Shown in pieces: positions 1 through 10,414 of a stretch of 64,000 bases of DNA (the stretch's first letter is position 1; every line of letters starts with the position of its first letter). The notes beneath the pieces were generated by a model. That model worked only from the letters and a program-made list of their open reading frames with translations, had not been told where the DNA came from and searched no databases. The stretch is from Diphasiastrum complanatum (Eukaryota > Streptophyta > Lycopodiopsida > Lycopodiales > Lycopodiaceae): positions 178,647 through 242,646 of the forward strand of contig CM055109.1 of NCBI GenBank assembly GCA_029204225.1, written 5' to 3'. The translations under genes and the position numbers were made by a program.

Positions 1-410
1 TGCGTTATTGACCTGTATATTTCGTTATATTTAATCTGATTACAGCTCTGTTTGTTATGCGTTCAGATTTGTGTCAATATTGCAATGCTTTCTACATTTT
101 GTCTGACTTTCTTATTGCTTAATCTAGTAGTCTGCGCTTCACGAATTACTATAAGTCTAGTTGTTCGCGGCTAATATTTAGTCTTGCCTTTTACGACTAA
201 TTCGCGATTGATTATCAGTCTAGCACAGTCTAGCTCTTCATGACAAATTATCTTTCTGATGTTTTTGATGTTTAATGTTTGGGTATGTAATCAGATCGAA
301 CATGATTTCTATCAGTAGCATTCTGTTCATGTCTGATAGGCATAGTCATGCTTAGGTAAAGAGTAAGATAACTTATTCCGTTGTGCACAAAACACCCCTC
401 TTTTTCAACA
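1..410 (+). repeat. Family A LTR, right part (5' truncated by window edge)
   Basis: This stretch matches 2640-3119 and 63043-63388 closely, with the same run of 'tctagctcttcg' style motifs. It ends in CAACA directly before a tRNA-Met-type primer site, as the LTR at 2025-3119 does. Its left end lies outside the window. It acts as the 5' LTR of the family A unit that follows. Confidence 0.85.
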
Positions 411-422
411 TGGTATCAGAGC
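411..422 (+). other. Primer-binding site of family A unit 1
   Basis: The 12 bases TGGTATCAGAGC abut the LTR end. This is the standard Ty1/copia primer site, complementary to the 3' end of plant initiator tRNA-Met. The same motif follows the LTRs at 3119, 8560, 10402 and 42999 (minus). Confidence 0.9.
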
Positions 423-571
423 TATTTTCTGTAGCCTAATAAGCTTCCATAGTAACAAGACTCTACTAGCCGATAAAGTAATTGTCACACGACAATCAGA
501 GCTTCGGGCTCAGGCATGTCCATTATTGACCCACTATTTGACAGCGAATCAAACAAAAATGTTGTTGCTAC
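423..571 (+). other. Chimeric leader between primer site and A1 pol
   Basis: 423-488 resembles the leader after the second A LTR (3132-3200). About 489-550 instead closely resembles family C at 21826-21880 (between integrase and RT), including the shared string TATTTGACAG. The A reverse-transcriptase homology then starts near 565. The whole A gag, protease and integrase are absent, so this leader marks a large deletion bridged by C-like DNA. Confidence 0.6.
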
Positions 572-2025
572 CTAGCAACAAGTCCCATGAGTGGTTCATC
601 AGTCGATTCCTCCTAGAAGATCAAGCTGAGTGTGCACACAGCCCACAAGGTATACTCTTGAGTTTGCATGTCTCTTGATACAAGAACCAACAATAGTCGA
701 AGAGGTAGTCAGCCAACCAGACTCTGATCTTTGGAGAGAAGCTATGGACAGAGAGTATTCCTCTCTGATCAAGAACCAGACATGGTCACTAGTCGAAGCT
801 TCTATTGGCTGCAACATCATTGATGCAAATGGATCTTCAAGATCAAATATAATGCCAATGGAGCAATTGATCGAAGGAAGGCAAGACTAGTAGCACGAGG
901 ATTCACTCAGATCCCAACGTCGACTATAGTGAGACTTTTAGTCCTGTAGTCAAACATTTGTCGATCTGAGCACTCCTATCATATGCTACAGCTGCCGACC
1001 TCAAAGTGCATCAACTTGATGTGAAAACAGCTTATCTGAATGGAGTTATACAAGAAGACATCTACATGATCTAGACCTAAGGATACATTTTGGAAGGTAT
1101 GAAAAATCATGTCTGTAAACTCCATAAGGCACTCTACGGCTTGAAACAGTCTGCCAAAGCTTGGTTTCAGAGGATCAACACATTTCTCATCGAACAAGGT
1201 TTCAACCAAGCACTGCTGACTGCAATGTGTATTCCAAGTTGGTGCAACAATCCTTCATTATCATAATCTTATATGTGGATGATACGTTGCTTTTCAGCAA
1301 CAATACCAATTTGGTCAAGGATTCTAAGCAGATGCTATTTTCAGAGTTCGACATGACTGATCTGGATGAAGCTCACTTCTGTCTAGGCATTCAGATCCAC
1401 AGAGACAGAGCGAGATGACTGATCTATATCACTCAACAAAGGTATCTTCACAATGTTCTTAGCAGATACAATCTAATGAATTGTAAATTAGCTCACTCAC
1501 CGATGGATCCAAGCCTGCATTTGTTGAAGGACCAATGTCCCCAGACCAAGCAAGAAGAGGAGCAGATGAGAGAGTATCCTTATCGATCGATACTTGGATC
1601 TCTCATGTACGCAATGGTCTGTACAAGACCTGACATCTCTTTTACAGTAAGCTAACTCAGCCAATATATGGCTAATCTTGGCATTACCCATTGGAAGGCT
1701 CTCATAAGAGTCATGAGGTATATTCGGGCTACCATGGACCAGTGCATCTGCTATGGAGAAGGCAGCAACAACAATCTTCATCAGCTCAGTAGATATTCTG
1801 ATGCAAACTGGGGAGGAGATGTAGACAATTGTAACTCCACATCTGGATTTACATTCTTCTTCAACGGCGGTCCTATCTCATGGAACAGTCGTAAGCAAAC
1901 CTCTATCGCTCTTTCTTCTATAGAAGTAGAATAAATTGTTGCTTCCCAATCTATTAAAGGAGTGTTTTGGTTGAGAAATTTACTGTCAGACATTAGTTTG
2001 TATCAGTACAACCCCACAATTATAT
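572..2025 (+). pseudogene. Family A1 copia RT-RNase H remnant
   Basis: Degenerate Ty1/copia reverse transcriptase and RNase H, readable in several frames (630-890, 1161-1418, 1668-1934). It tracks the better-kept minus copy at 46112-47740. The RT N-terminal part, the motif KNQTWSLV, the catalytic YVDD (1272-1283) and RNase H motifs around DANWGGD and ALSSIEVE are visible. In-frame stops and frameshifts occur near 830, 915, 968, 1072, 1200, 1416, 1650 and 1932, so no product is expected. The 3' end stops inside RNase H, just after the segment matching YSPTILFC in copy A3, and passes directly into LTR sequence. It belongs to the unit whose left LTR is 1-410 and right LTR is 2025-3119. Confidence 0.85.
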
Positions 2026-3119
2026 TGTGTTGTCATCTACATATTTGCATGTAAAATAAGACAGACGAATAAAACGAGACTATCTGCATAAATACAAGTA
2101 AATTTCAATAGGCAAATAAAAGGCAAAAAGGACGATACTGAATTTTTTACACGTGATTTGTGACAAGCGAAAAAGATGACACTGCCTTGCAAATGCTAAA
2201 GGTGCCCTTATAGAAAAACGAAGGTACCATGTAAATCAGTTATTAAGGCATTTGTCAGAGTGTTGCATTTTTTGCATTTTCACCAATGCTAATTTTAGCG
2301 AAGGTCGTCGCGACCTTCTCACGCTCATCCCATGCACTGTGCAATCAGATTTGACAACGGCAGTAGCCACCCACAATCTCCCACAGACAGCACATCCACT
2401 TTGTACTTTCTTCATCTAGACACCTTTCAAATTGTGTATATATATTGAGTGCCATCTGTGTATTCAGTGTGTGAGCATAGCATCAGAATGAAACATCAGT
2501 GATAATCAGAGACAGACATAGTAGATGCTTTCGCGCATCAATTTTTTCTTCCAGATGTATTGTCAGTAATAGGTTTATCACCTTGACAGATTGTGTCATT
2601 AGCTTTGTGGAGCATGCGGTTACGTCTGCTATTGTTTTGTGCTCACCTGCATTATTGACCTGTATATTTTGTTATACTTAATCTGATTACAGCTCTGTTT
2701 GTTCTGCGTTCAGATTTGTGTCAATATTGCAATTCTTTCTACATTCTGTCTGACTTTCTTATTGCTTAATCTAGTAGTCTGCTCTTCCCGAATTATTATT
2801 AGTCTAGCTGTTTGCGACTAATATTTAGTCTTGCCTTTTGCGACTAATTCGTAACTGATTATCAGTCTAGCTCAGTCTAGCTCTTCGCGATAAATTATCT
2901 TTTTGATGTCTTTGATGCTTAATGTTTGGCTACGTAATTAGATCGAATGTGATTTCTATCACTAACGTTCTGTTCGTATCTGATAGGCGTAGTCATGCTT
3001 AGAAAAAGAGTAAGATAACTTATTCCCCTACGCACGAATGCTTTCCTTTCGAGTTCGCTTCTTTTCGTCTTCCTTTCTTTTCGAGCTATCCTCGTTTCTC
3101 ACACCCCTCTTTCCCAACA
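2025..3119 (+). repeat. Family A LTR shared by two A units
   Basis: Aligns with the minus-strand LTR 45055-46104 over most of its length. The first 70-80 bases of the LTR (TGTTGG start) are missing, removed with the end of RNase H. It ends TTCCCAACA at 3119, the inverted partner of TGTTGG, directly before a primer site. It is therefore the 3' LTR of unit A1 and the 5' LTR of unit A2. The left boundary is approximate to about 10 bases. Confidence 0.8.
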
Positions 3120-3131
3120 TGGTATCAGAGC
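3120..3131 (+). other. Primer-binding site of family A unit 2
   Basis: TGGTATCAGAGC immediately after the LTR end CCAACA. Its presence shows that the LTR at 2025-3119 acts as a 5' LTR for the gag start that follows at 3276. Confidence 0.9.
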
Positions 3132-3275
3132 TATTTTCTGTAGCCTGATAGGCTTCCACAGTAACAAGACTCTACTAGTCGATAGAGTAATTGTCTTTTT
3201 GTTCTATAATTTGGCATCAGATTTTCATACTTAAGTCACTGATAGTTATTCCTATCACCTAGACTAGTCTTCCGC
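3132..3275 (+). other. Leader of A2 (untranslated)
   Basis: 144 bases between primer site and the first gag ATG, starting like the leader at 423-488. No other feature is seen. Confidence 0.6.
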
Positions 3276-3308
3276 ATGGATTCCCAAGGGAAAGCCAGTC
3301 ATATCATG
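3276..3308 (+). pseudogene. A2 gag, first codons (split by element G)
   Basis: An ATG at 3276 opens MDSQGKASHI and is then cut by element G. Skipping G and one copy of its TCATG duplication, the reading frame resumes at 7230 with MDKLDGANYH, a normal copia gag start (the WKF-type motif follows). The start at 3276 is chosen because the frame is continuous across the excised insertion. Confidence 0.75.
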
Positions 3309-3510
3309 TGTAGGAAAAAGCCACGAGCTTCTACAAGAAACTGTTTCACGATGGATTGCAAGACAAATTTCATGAATCCTTTGCAAATCTTTTCGAGTCG
3401 GTCACGAATAGAAATGTTTCGAGTTAGTGTTCATTTCTTTCTCATCCTTTGTCAAGTAAACTGTGCGCTTTGTTGGTAGAATCAAGATCTGTCTAATCAG
3501 TTGTTCTACA
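3309..3510 (-). repeat. Element G 3' LTR (about 202 bp)
   Basis: On the minus strand it starts TGTAGAACAACTG right after the RNase H end and a purine-rich stretch (GAGAGGGAG), and ends CCTACA next to the TCATG duplication. About 127 bases from the start are repeated at 7101-7227. For a copia LTR it is short. Confidence 0.75.
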
Positions 3511-3518
3511 ACTCCCTC

Positions 3519-5200
3519 TCAAAGTGATAGTTGGATTAACTCCAATCTTCTTCGCTGCTTCTCCAACAAAGCTTTACTTAGTGGCTTTGTAAAGATATCA
3601 GCTGTAATTTCCTTTGTGGGTATGAAGACTGTCTTCAATATTTTCTTCTTGACTAAGTCCCGAATCACATGATACGTGATAGCTATGTGCTTTGTTTTCG
3701 AGTGAAATACAGGATCTTTTGTAAGATAGATTGCTGAAGTGTTATCCATTAACAAGACATAAGGTTCAGAACTAGATTCATCAAATCCTTCTAGTATCTA
3801 TTAAAACCAGATTAGCTCGTTTGCCATCTTGGCTGCTGCTACATATTTCGCTTCATAGGAAGATTGAGCTACTGTTGTTTGCTTCTTGCTAATCCAGAGT
3901 ATGGCTGCGCTAGATGCTAGAGTACAACCTCCTGAAATACTTTTGTTATCATCCTTCATGGATGCCTAGCTTGCGTCACTGTAAGATTCGATGTGAAATC
4001 AAGCTTTCTTCAAATAACACAGTCCATAGTCTTTCGTTTTCTGGAGATATTGTAGTATTCTCTTTGCCAACTTCCAATGCAATGATCCTGGGTTTTGATT
4101 ATATTGGCTCAGTCTATATACTACAAATGCTATATCAGGTCTGTTGTTGTCTGCTAGATATAACAATGATCCAATAAGCTTACGATAGGGTGTTTGGCCA
4201 TTCGTTCCTCATCTTCGAGAGTCTGCGGACAATCTGCCTTATTCAGTATGCACACCTTTGCATTTGAGCATGTTGAAGTCTTCAATGATCTTTTGAGTGT
4301 ATTTTTGTTGGTGAAGATACAGCTTACCACCTTCAAAGTCTCTCACAATCTGCAAGCCTAGATAGATTTTAGCTTCTCCTAGGTCAATGATCTCAAATAT
4401 TTCAGAAATGTCTCTTTTGACATCTAAAATTAACTTATCTCTTCTTGAGAAGATAAGCGTGTCATCAATGTAAACAGCTAGAATGATTATTTCATTTTGG
4501 ACATGATTGATATAGACATTTAGCAAATAGAGATTTGAAGCCTATGGAACATGGTGCTTCGTCCTTCTTTCTATACCATTGTCTTGCTGCTTGTTTGAGA
4601 CCATAAATGTTTTTGTTCATGTGACATCCGTATTCTGAACATTCTTGGCTTACAAAACCAAGTGGTTGGTCCATGAAGAAGTTTTCTTCCAATTCTGCGT
4701 GCAAGAAAGTAGTTTTCTCATCCACAATATGGATTTGCAGATCATGAGACACTGCATACATGAATAACAAGCGAATTGATGTATGTTTGACTACTAGTGA
4801 GAAAGTATCAGTGTAGTCAATCCCATACTTCTGTGAAAATCCTTTAGCAACCAACCTTGTCTTGTATTTGATGTTTTCTCCATCAGGACCTGTTTTGATC
4901 TTATAGATCCACTTGCACTTAAGTGGTTTTCTGCCATCAAGTATAGGTGCAAGTGTCCCTTCATTGTTCTTGTACATGGATGACATTTTGCCCTCCATTG
5001 CCTGAATCCAGCGATCTTTATCCGGTCCATCTACAACTTCCTCGAATGTTTGAGGTTCATCAGAGAATCCACAAAATTCGATGGTTGTATCAAAAATATC
5101 TTGACCATATCTTTCTAGTGGTTTTTGTTGTTTATCAGATCTTCTCACAGGTGGTTTCAAGTTCAATTCTGATTAGAGCTTTTCTGCTGGAATTTGAACT
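3519..5200 (-). pseudogene. Element G RT-RNase H
   Basis: Minus-strand copia reverse transcriptase and RNase H. The 4492-5166 frame holds the RT N-terminal half (KCKWIYKIK, RLVAKGFSQ and IYGLKQA motifs). A frameshift near 4510 leads to the 4239-4526 frame with AVYIDDTLIF, where YIDD stands for the usual YVDD, and DLGEAKIYLG. RNase H follows at 3519-3755 with DNTSAIYL, HSKTKHI and ADIFTKPL. Stops and shifts near 3760-3830, 4150-4250 and 4500 prevent a continuous product. The catalytic Asp pair itself is kept. Confidence 0.85.
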
Positions 5201-5395
5201 AGCGATTTGAGTCTGTCAGGCACTCGATCTTGACTTCCCTCTGAATCTGGTAGCTCTCTTTTATCTTCTGCTTGTTTTTCTTCTGTTGTTGTTGATAGCT
5301 CATAATAAATTTTGAGAATCTCATAGCTGACTAGATCACTGTCTGCTATGTATTTTGTCTCATCAAATTTAACATCTCAAACAACTTTTATCTTG

Positions 5396-6160
5396 CTAGT
5401 TTCGGGTACATAAACCTGATAATATCAATGAATGTATTCTGAATCCTGCTAGACAACCTTGTTTTGTCTTTTCATCGAGTTTCTTTCTCAACTTATCTGG
5501 TATGTGCATATACACTATGCATCCAAATGTTTGAACATGTGCAAGATTTGGCTTAAATTTCCACCATATCTCATGAGGAGTTTTATCCGGTATTCGAGAT
5601 TTCAGAATATGATTTTGAAGATAATTTGATGTAGCCACTACTTCTGTCCACAATTGTTTTGGTGCTTTCGCATGAGCCATCATACACCTTGCAGCTTCCA
5701 TCAGTGTACAATTTTTTCGTTCAGCTATTCCATTGTGCTGAGGTGTGTAAGATGCAGTCTTTGTGTGCATAATACCTCGATCAATATAGTAAGTTTTGAA
5801 TTCTTTGAAAATGCAATCTATGCAAATTTGCTTCAGTTTATTGCATGTCCGCTTCTCAGCCCAATTCGTATACTCAACAAATTTCTTGAAAGCTTCAGAT
5901 TTAGTACGAATAAAGTATACTACAGTGAACTTGCTGAAGTCATCAATAAACGTAATGAAGTACTTTGCATCACCCAACGACAATACTCTGAATGGTCCAC
6001 AAATATCGGAATGCACAATTTCAAGTACCTTAGTTGCTTTATAGACATCCTTACTAAAAGATGTTCTAGTCATCTTGCCTTTAAGACAAGATTCGCAAGT
6101 AGTTCAAATATCTCTACTTTCGACTCCTTGAATTCTCTGACTTTTGTTGGCTAGGTACAA
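5396..6160 (-). pseudogene. Element G integrase
   Basis: Minus-strand copia integrase core. EIVHSDICGPF carries the first catalytic Asp and AERKNCTLMEAARC the catalytic Glu. The middle DNGGEF-type motif is badly altered: the frame reads KTYYIDRGIMH where DNGGEY is expected nearby, so the middle Asp region has decayed. The frame is open for 225 residues (5396-6073); upstream zinc-binding residues lie in other frames to about 6160. It is followed by an unreadable spacer to RT (5170-5395). Confidence 0.8.
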
Positions 6161-6295
6161 GGCTTTCATGTTCATGTAACATAGCCTTTTTTGCCATAGT
6201 ACATCTGTCCCTGAGTTTGATTGACTTGTTCAATTCTTGTTTGAATGTTCAGGTGATCTGAATTTCCTTCTCTGTTGTCTTTAGCAACCAGGTTA

Positions 6296-7080
6296 TCAGA
6301 ATTTCTCGAACAGTTTACAAGAGTTCTTTGTGAAGGTTACTGACATGCCTATATCAACTATCTTAGCAACAGATAAAAGACCTTTATCAAGAGTAGGGAC
6401 ATAGAGAACTTCCTCCAGTTTCTTGTCTCCCTGATTCGTGTCCAGCCATAATACACCAGTTCCATCAACCACGTGTTTAGAACCGTCTCCAAGTATAATG
6501 AATTTCGAATAGTTCTTCTTGTACTCAGACAAAATTTGTTTCAAGGAAACAAAATGTGAGGTGGCTCCCGAATCAAGTACTACTTCTCAAATTGAATTAG
6601 ATGAACAACATAGATCAGTACTAACATAAGCTACTGAATTCCTTGTTGCCCTGTCTTCTGCCGCTCTAGAGCATTCTGCTTTGTCTTCGACATAGTTTGA
6701 ATATGAAGATTTGCTTCGATTCTACTCCTTTTTGTTTTTGAAATTCTGATAACAGTCTATTGCTGCATGACCTCATTTATGAAAATGAATGCATTCGATC
6801 TTTGGACTTAGCCAACACTTTACTTCTGTGTGACCTAATCTTATGCATCTGTTGCAGATATTCTTATCACCAGAATTCTTCTGTTGTTTTCCAGATTGTT
6901 GTTCATTAGTCTTAGACTCATTCTTCTTAGACGACTCCCTCTTAAACTTAGAATTCTTAGAAGATTTATTATTCTGAGTAAATAGAGCATTTTTAGAGTC
7001 ACCATTTTGTTCATAGCGTTCACGAGCTTCTACTTCCTCTTTAACTCCATCTATTGCCTTTTGAAGTGTCATATTTAAAT
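6296..7080 (-). pseudogene. Element G gag C-terminus and protease
   Basis: On the minus strand, 6773-7072 reads a lysine-, serine- and asparagine-rich gag tail followed by one intact CCHC zinc knuckle, CNRCIRLGHTEVKC (C-x2-C-x4-H-x4-C). Protease sequence follows, with the SGATSHFVSL segment near 6550-6590 and GLLSVAKIVDIGM in the 6296-6544 frame. Stops separate the pieces. The gag N-terminus is missing: the frame begins right after LTR-like DNA at about 7080. Confidence 0.75.
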
Positions 7081-7227
7081 AGACGCTCTATTTTCAAGGT
7101 CAAATCTTTTCGAGTTGGTCACAAATAGAAATGTTTTGAGTTCGCGTTCGTTTCTTTCTCATCCTTTGTCAAGTAAATTACACGCTTTGTTGGTAGAATC
7201 AAGATCTGTCTGATCAGTTGTTCTACA
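7081..7227 (-). repeat. Element G 5' LTR remnant
   Basis: About 127 bases from 7227 downward match the start of the G 3' LTR (3384-3510). Beyond that the sequence differs and runs straight into gag. No primer site is present, so the LTR 3' half, primer site and gag N-terminus are deleted. Confidence 0.7.
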
Positions 7228-7664
7228 TCATGGACAAGCTTGATGGAGCCAATTACCATCTATGGAAATTTAAGACGAAAACAGTGCTAATGGCTAAATA
7301 ATTGTATGATGTTGTTATAGGTGAAGAAGGAAAACCCAAAGCTGACGATGCAGCAATCGCTAGATGAAAGCTGAAGGATGGCAAAGCATTCGCGCTGATC
7401 ATCCTCAACATTTCGGATACTCAGATCGGCCATGTATCCGAAGTCCAGACATCCAAAGAAGTCTGGGACATCTTGAGCACATTATACGAAGTGAGAGATA
7501 TAGCTTCCAAGCTACATCTCAAGAAGAAATTTTACTCCCTTGAAATGGCAAATGGTGAATTCTTTGCAGAATCACATCAACCAATTCAAGAACCTATTGA
7601 AACAAATGGCCGCTGTCGGATCTGTCATAGACAATCAAGATGCAGTGATGAAACTGCTTACAAG
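7228..7664 (+). pseudogene. A2 gag, remainder (truncated)
   Basis: Continues the gag begun at 3276: MDKLDGANYHLWKFK, then SKEVWDILSTLYEV, typical of copia gag (UBN2-like region). Stops occur near 7300 and 7365 and a frameshift near 7560. It breaks off at 7664 after MKLLTS, where the first C LTR starts. No more of A2 is seen on the far side of the C assembly. Confidence 0.75.
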
Positions 7665-8119
7665 TGTCAGAAATGGTGAACTCCTGCAACTTTGCCGCAA
7701 CACAAACACAAAGCGAAAGTCAAACGAGAATAATTCGTGAAAGTCAACGTCCCTTGACTCGAAGCACGAACGATTTGCGAATCCTTCATGAATCATAAAC
7801 ATACCTCTAGGACCGCTAACCGCAAAGGGTTGCAAACTGAAAAGATACAAAAGAAACGAAATGAGTGAAAGCAAACGAAAGAAATGAAACAAACGAAGGA
7901 AAATTTTTCGCGCTGCCAGCTGGCAGCTCAACGAGCTTGGAGTGGTAGACTTCACGCCCAGCTGAAACGAGTGCAACAATGGAGAGTAACTGATTAGTTG
8001 ATTAACATTAACTAGTTTTGTGATTCTGCGTTTAGCTATCTTGTAAACTCCACACAGTGTAAATATAAACTATCCTTTTTGGATCATAAATACAAGAGAA
8101 AAAAAATAGACAAAATACT

Positions 8120-8212
<93 letters not shown>

Positions 8213-8560
8213 GTAGCGACTAGTGCAGAAAAGACAAATACTAGAAACAAAAAGAGTTGTGCATGAAAGTCTGCTAACGAGCAGAACACAATGAAAGAGC
8301 AGAGTGTCATTTCGCCAACGAGCGAGACACTGAAGATCTTGCTCTAAAAATCATACTCATAATACAATTGCTCTATTTTTGTGCTTCTCCTTGTCTTGTG
8401 TCATTTGTCTTGATTGCTAGAATAGAATGTGTTCTATGATGTGTAGTCGCGTGTCTATGATCCTGTGAAGCTTCTGTGCAAAAGAAAATTCAAAGACACA
8501 AAATCGTTTACGAATACGAAAAAGAAAATGAAAAAGAAAAATGGTTGCTCTTTCGCGACA
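7665..8560 (+). repeat. Family C LTR1 (896 bp)
   Basis: Begins TGTCAGAAATGG and ends TTTCGCGACA, with a primer site directly after. It contains a long (AG)n array (8124-8211) that is far shorter in LTR2 and LTR3. Element borders are set by comparison with the starts at 15586 and 23449 and the ends at 20054 and 24163. Confidence 0.9.
8124..8211. repeat. (AG)n microsatellite inside C LTR1
   Basis: About 44 AG units without interruption. The matching place in LTR2 (15964-15971 and 19698-19709) and LTR3 (about 23836-23845) has only a handful of units, so the array expanded in this copy. Confidence 0.95.
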
Positions 8561-8572
8561 TGGTATCAGAGC
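8561..8572 (+). other. Primer-binding site of C1
   Basis: TGGTATCAGAGC, tRNA-iMet type, abutting the LTR end GCGACA. Confidence 0.9.
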
Positions 8573-8624
8573 CCACAGGTTATCACTACTGATATTTGAG
8601 TAGTGATTCTCTAGATAACACAAT

Positions 8625-9120
8625 ATGGCTACAACAATCCAAACAAGAGTAGAAATCAGTCTTGATGGCGCAAATTACAGAATCTGGAAATTCAAAATCA
8701 AAACACTTCTGAAGGGCGAAGGCATCTGGTCGGTGACCGAATTCTCAGAGATGCAGCCACCAGAGGGAGACCCCAGGAGAGCTGAATGGATCAGAAAAGA
8801 TGAGTGCGCAATGGCGATCATCGTTTCGTCCATAAATGAAAATCTACTCATGTAGATTGAAGACTGCGAAAGCAGCCATGCAGCATGGGAAAGATTAAGG
8901 CAGAAGTATGAAGTGAGGACTGCAGCTTCAGTCATGCACCTTCACAATCAGCTGCAATCCATATGATGGGATGGCAACCAGTTGGATCAGCACGTTGAGA
9001 AGATCAGAACAATCTTCGCTCAGCTCGCTACATCAGGACAGGAGCACCAAGTCCCAGCACCACAGTAGCTGATGTACTTCATGAAATCTCTACCAACGTC
9101 CTATCAGCCGCTGAGAATGA
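8625..9120 (+). pseudogene. C1 gag N-terminal remnant
   Basis: An ATG at 8625 opens a copia gag (MATTIQTRVEISLDGANYRIW). Stops occur after residue 76 (8853), near 8965 and near 9066; otherwise the frame continues through HAAWERLRQKYEV and QPLRMKS. At about 9119 gag passes directly into RT sequence, at the string ATCTTCATGAAG that also occurs in the RT of C2 (22262). Gag C-terminus, protease, integrase and the RT N-terminus are missing. Confidence 0.85.
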
Positions 9121-9749
9121 AATCTTCATGAAGTAGGCTAAAGGTTTTGAAGACCCCGACAATCGACAATATGTCTGTCGATTGTAGAGATGCATCTATG
9201 GTCTAAAATAGGCATCATGAGCCTGGTACGGTCTTCTGAAGTCTCTAGACTTCAACCCTACTCAACCAGACTCTAATGTCTACATAAAAAGAGTAGAAAA
9301 TATTTTGTGATACTGACTATCTTTGTGGATGATTCCGTAATGATAGAAAATTCCTTGATGCTGATAAAAGACACAAAGAGTCAGATTTCTGAAAGCTATG
9401 AAATCACAGATCTTGGAGAAGCAACAAAATGCCTTGGGCTAGAGATCAGAAGAGATCGAACAAAGGGCAAAATGCACTTGAGTCAGTCAGAATACGCTAG
9501 AAATGTGCTAAAGTAGTACCACATGATGGACTGCAAAGAAAAGGCCACACCAATGATAGCTGGAGCCAAGCTCACGAAGCAGGATTGCCCAAAAATGGAA
9601 GAGAAAGAACAAAAGATGGCAAGTATACCCTACCAAAACTTAATTGATAGTCTGATGTACCTCACAATTTGTAATAGACCGGATGTGGCTTTCTCTGTTT
9701 ACACCTTGAGCCAATTTCTCTTCCAATCCTGGCCTGGCACATTGGCAAA
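9121..9749 (+). pseudogene. C1 RT C-terminal half, interrupted by B1
   Basis: Matches C2 RT from GLKQ-type sequence onward. The catalytic motif reads FVDD (9322-9333). DLGEATKCLGLEIRRD and SLMYLTICNRPDVAFSV follow. Stops occur near 9136, 9188, 9210 and 9514. It is cut at 9749 by element B1, and its continuation (AKRILQYLKGTQ region) lies at 15014 onward. Confidence 0.85.
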
Positions 9750-10402
9750 TGTGAAAAATTGTCAACTAGTAGTATTTTCCTAACTTGAGATTTTGTAGGC
9801 CTATGGCCAAATAAAAGTTAGAGATAGGTTCATACATGTATGTAGAGGCCCAAAGTATGTGTACACTACTTTTGAGGTCACATTAATTAGAGGAGGTCGA
9901 GTGTGGAGCTCTTCTATTGGCTCATAATTTGGTGCATTCCTATTTGACCAAATTTCTAGGTATATGGGTGAATCCTATTGGACCCCAATTTTAGCCTATC
10001 ATAAGACAAGTGGCCAAGAGGCACTATGGCTGCTATAAATAGCCATCTCCACGAGTATGTACACATCTCATTTTCATTCTATTGAATGAATGTTATGCTC
10101 TTTGAAGGTCCATCTTCTTCTCTCTCACTTTTTTGTTCATATCTTGCATTCTAGCCACTAGAATTGTGATTTCTTTGTTGCTATGGCTTCACACGTGTGA
10201 AATGCAGGTTGTAGGCTCTGAAGTACGGACAGGGACAGCAAGTTTCTGTTTGTGGAAGCTTATGATCAGATTTTGATGTTTAGTTGATGTTTAGTATGCT
10301 TAACATCACAATTTCTATCATTTTTTCAATCTAGATGTGCATAACTTCCATGGCCAAGATCTTTATGAAACTTTAGCATCTTTTGGATCTGAGTTTTTCA
10401 CA
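9750..10402 (+). repeat. B1 5' LTR
   Basis: 653 bp. A TATA-like box TATAAATA sits at about 10034-10041. It differs from the 3' LTR at two visible places: CATCTCC against CATTTCC, and CGGACAG against CGGATAG. Confidence 0.95.
10034..10041 (+). promoter_or_regulatory. TATA-like box in B1 LTR
   Basis: TATAAATA in the middle of the LTR, the usual place for the U3 promoter of a plant copia element. The same motif is present in the 3' LTR near 14640. Assignment is by position and sequence only. Confidence 0.55.
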
Positions 10403-10414
10403 TGGTATCAGAGC
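10403..10414 (+). other. Primer-binding site of B1
   Basis: TGGTATCAGAGC directly after the LTR end TTCACA. Confidence 0.95.

Larger units (their letters stand above)
3309..7227 (-). mobile_element. Copia element G, nested in A2 gag
   Basis: A minus-strand Ty1/copia element flanked by a perfect 5-bp direct repeat TCATG (3304-3308 and 7228-7232). Its outer ends are TGTAG...CTACA, the expected inverted termini. In minus-strand order it contains an LTR remnant, gag zinc knuckle, protease, integrase, RT, RNase H and a short LTR. All coding parts carry stops or frameshifts. Integration into the A2 gag start codon region is the simplest reading because removing the element restores a continuous A gag frame. 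Confidence 0.85.

Noticed and set aside
8032-8310. Open frame rich in Leu-Ser on the minus strand
   Set aside because: It is the translation of the (AG)n array in C LTR1; no domain and no gene context.
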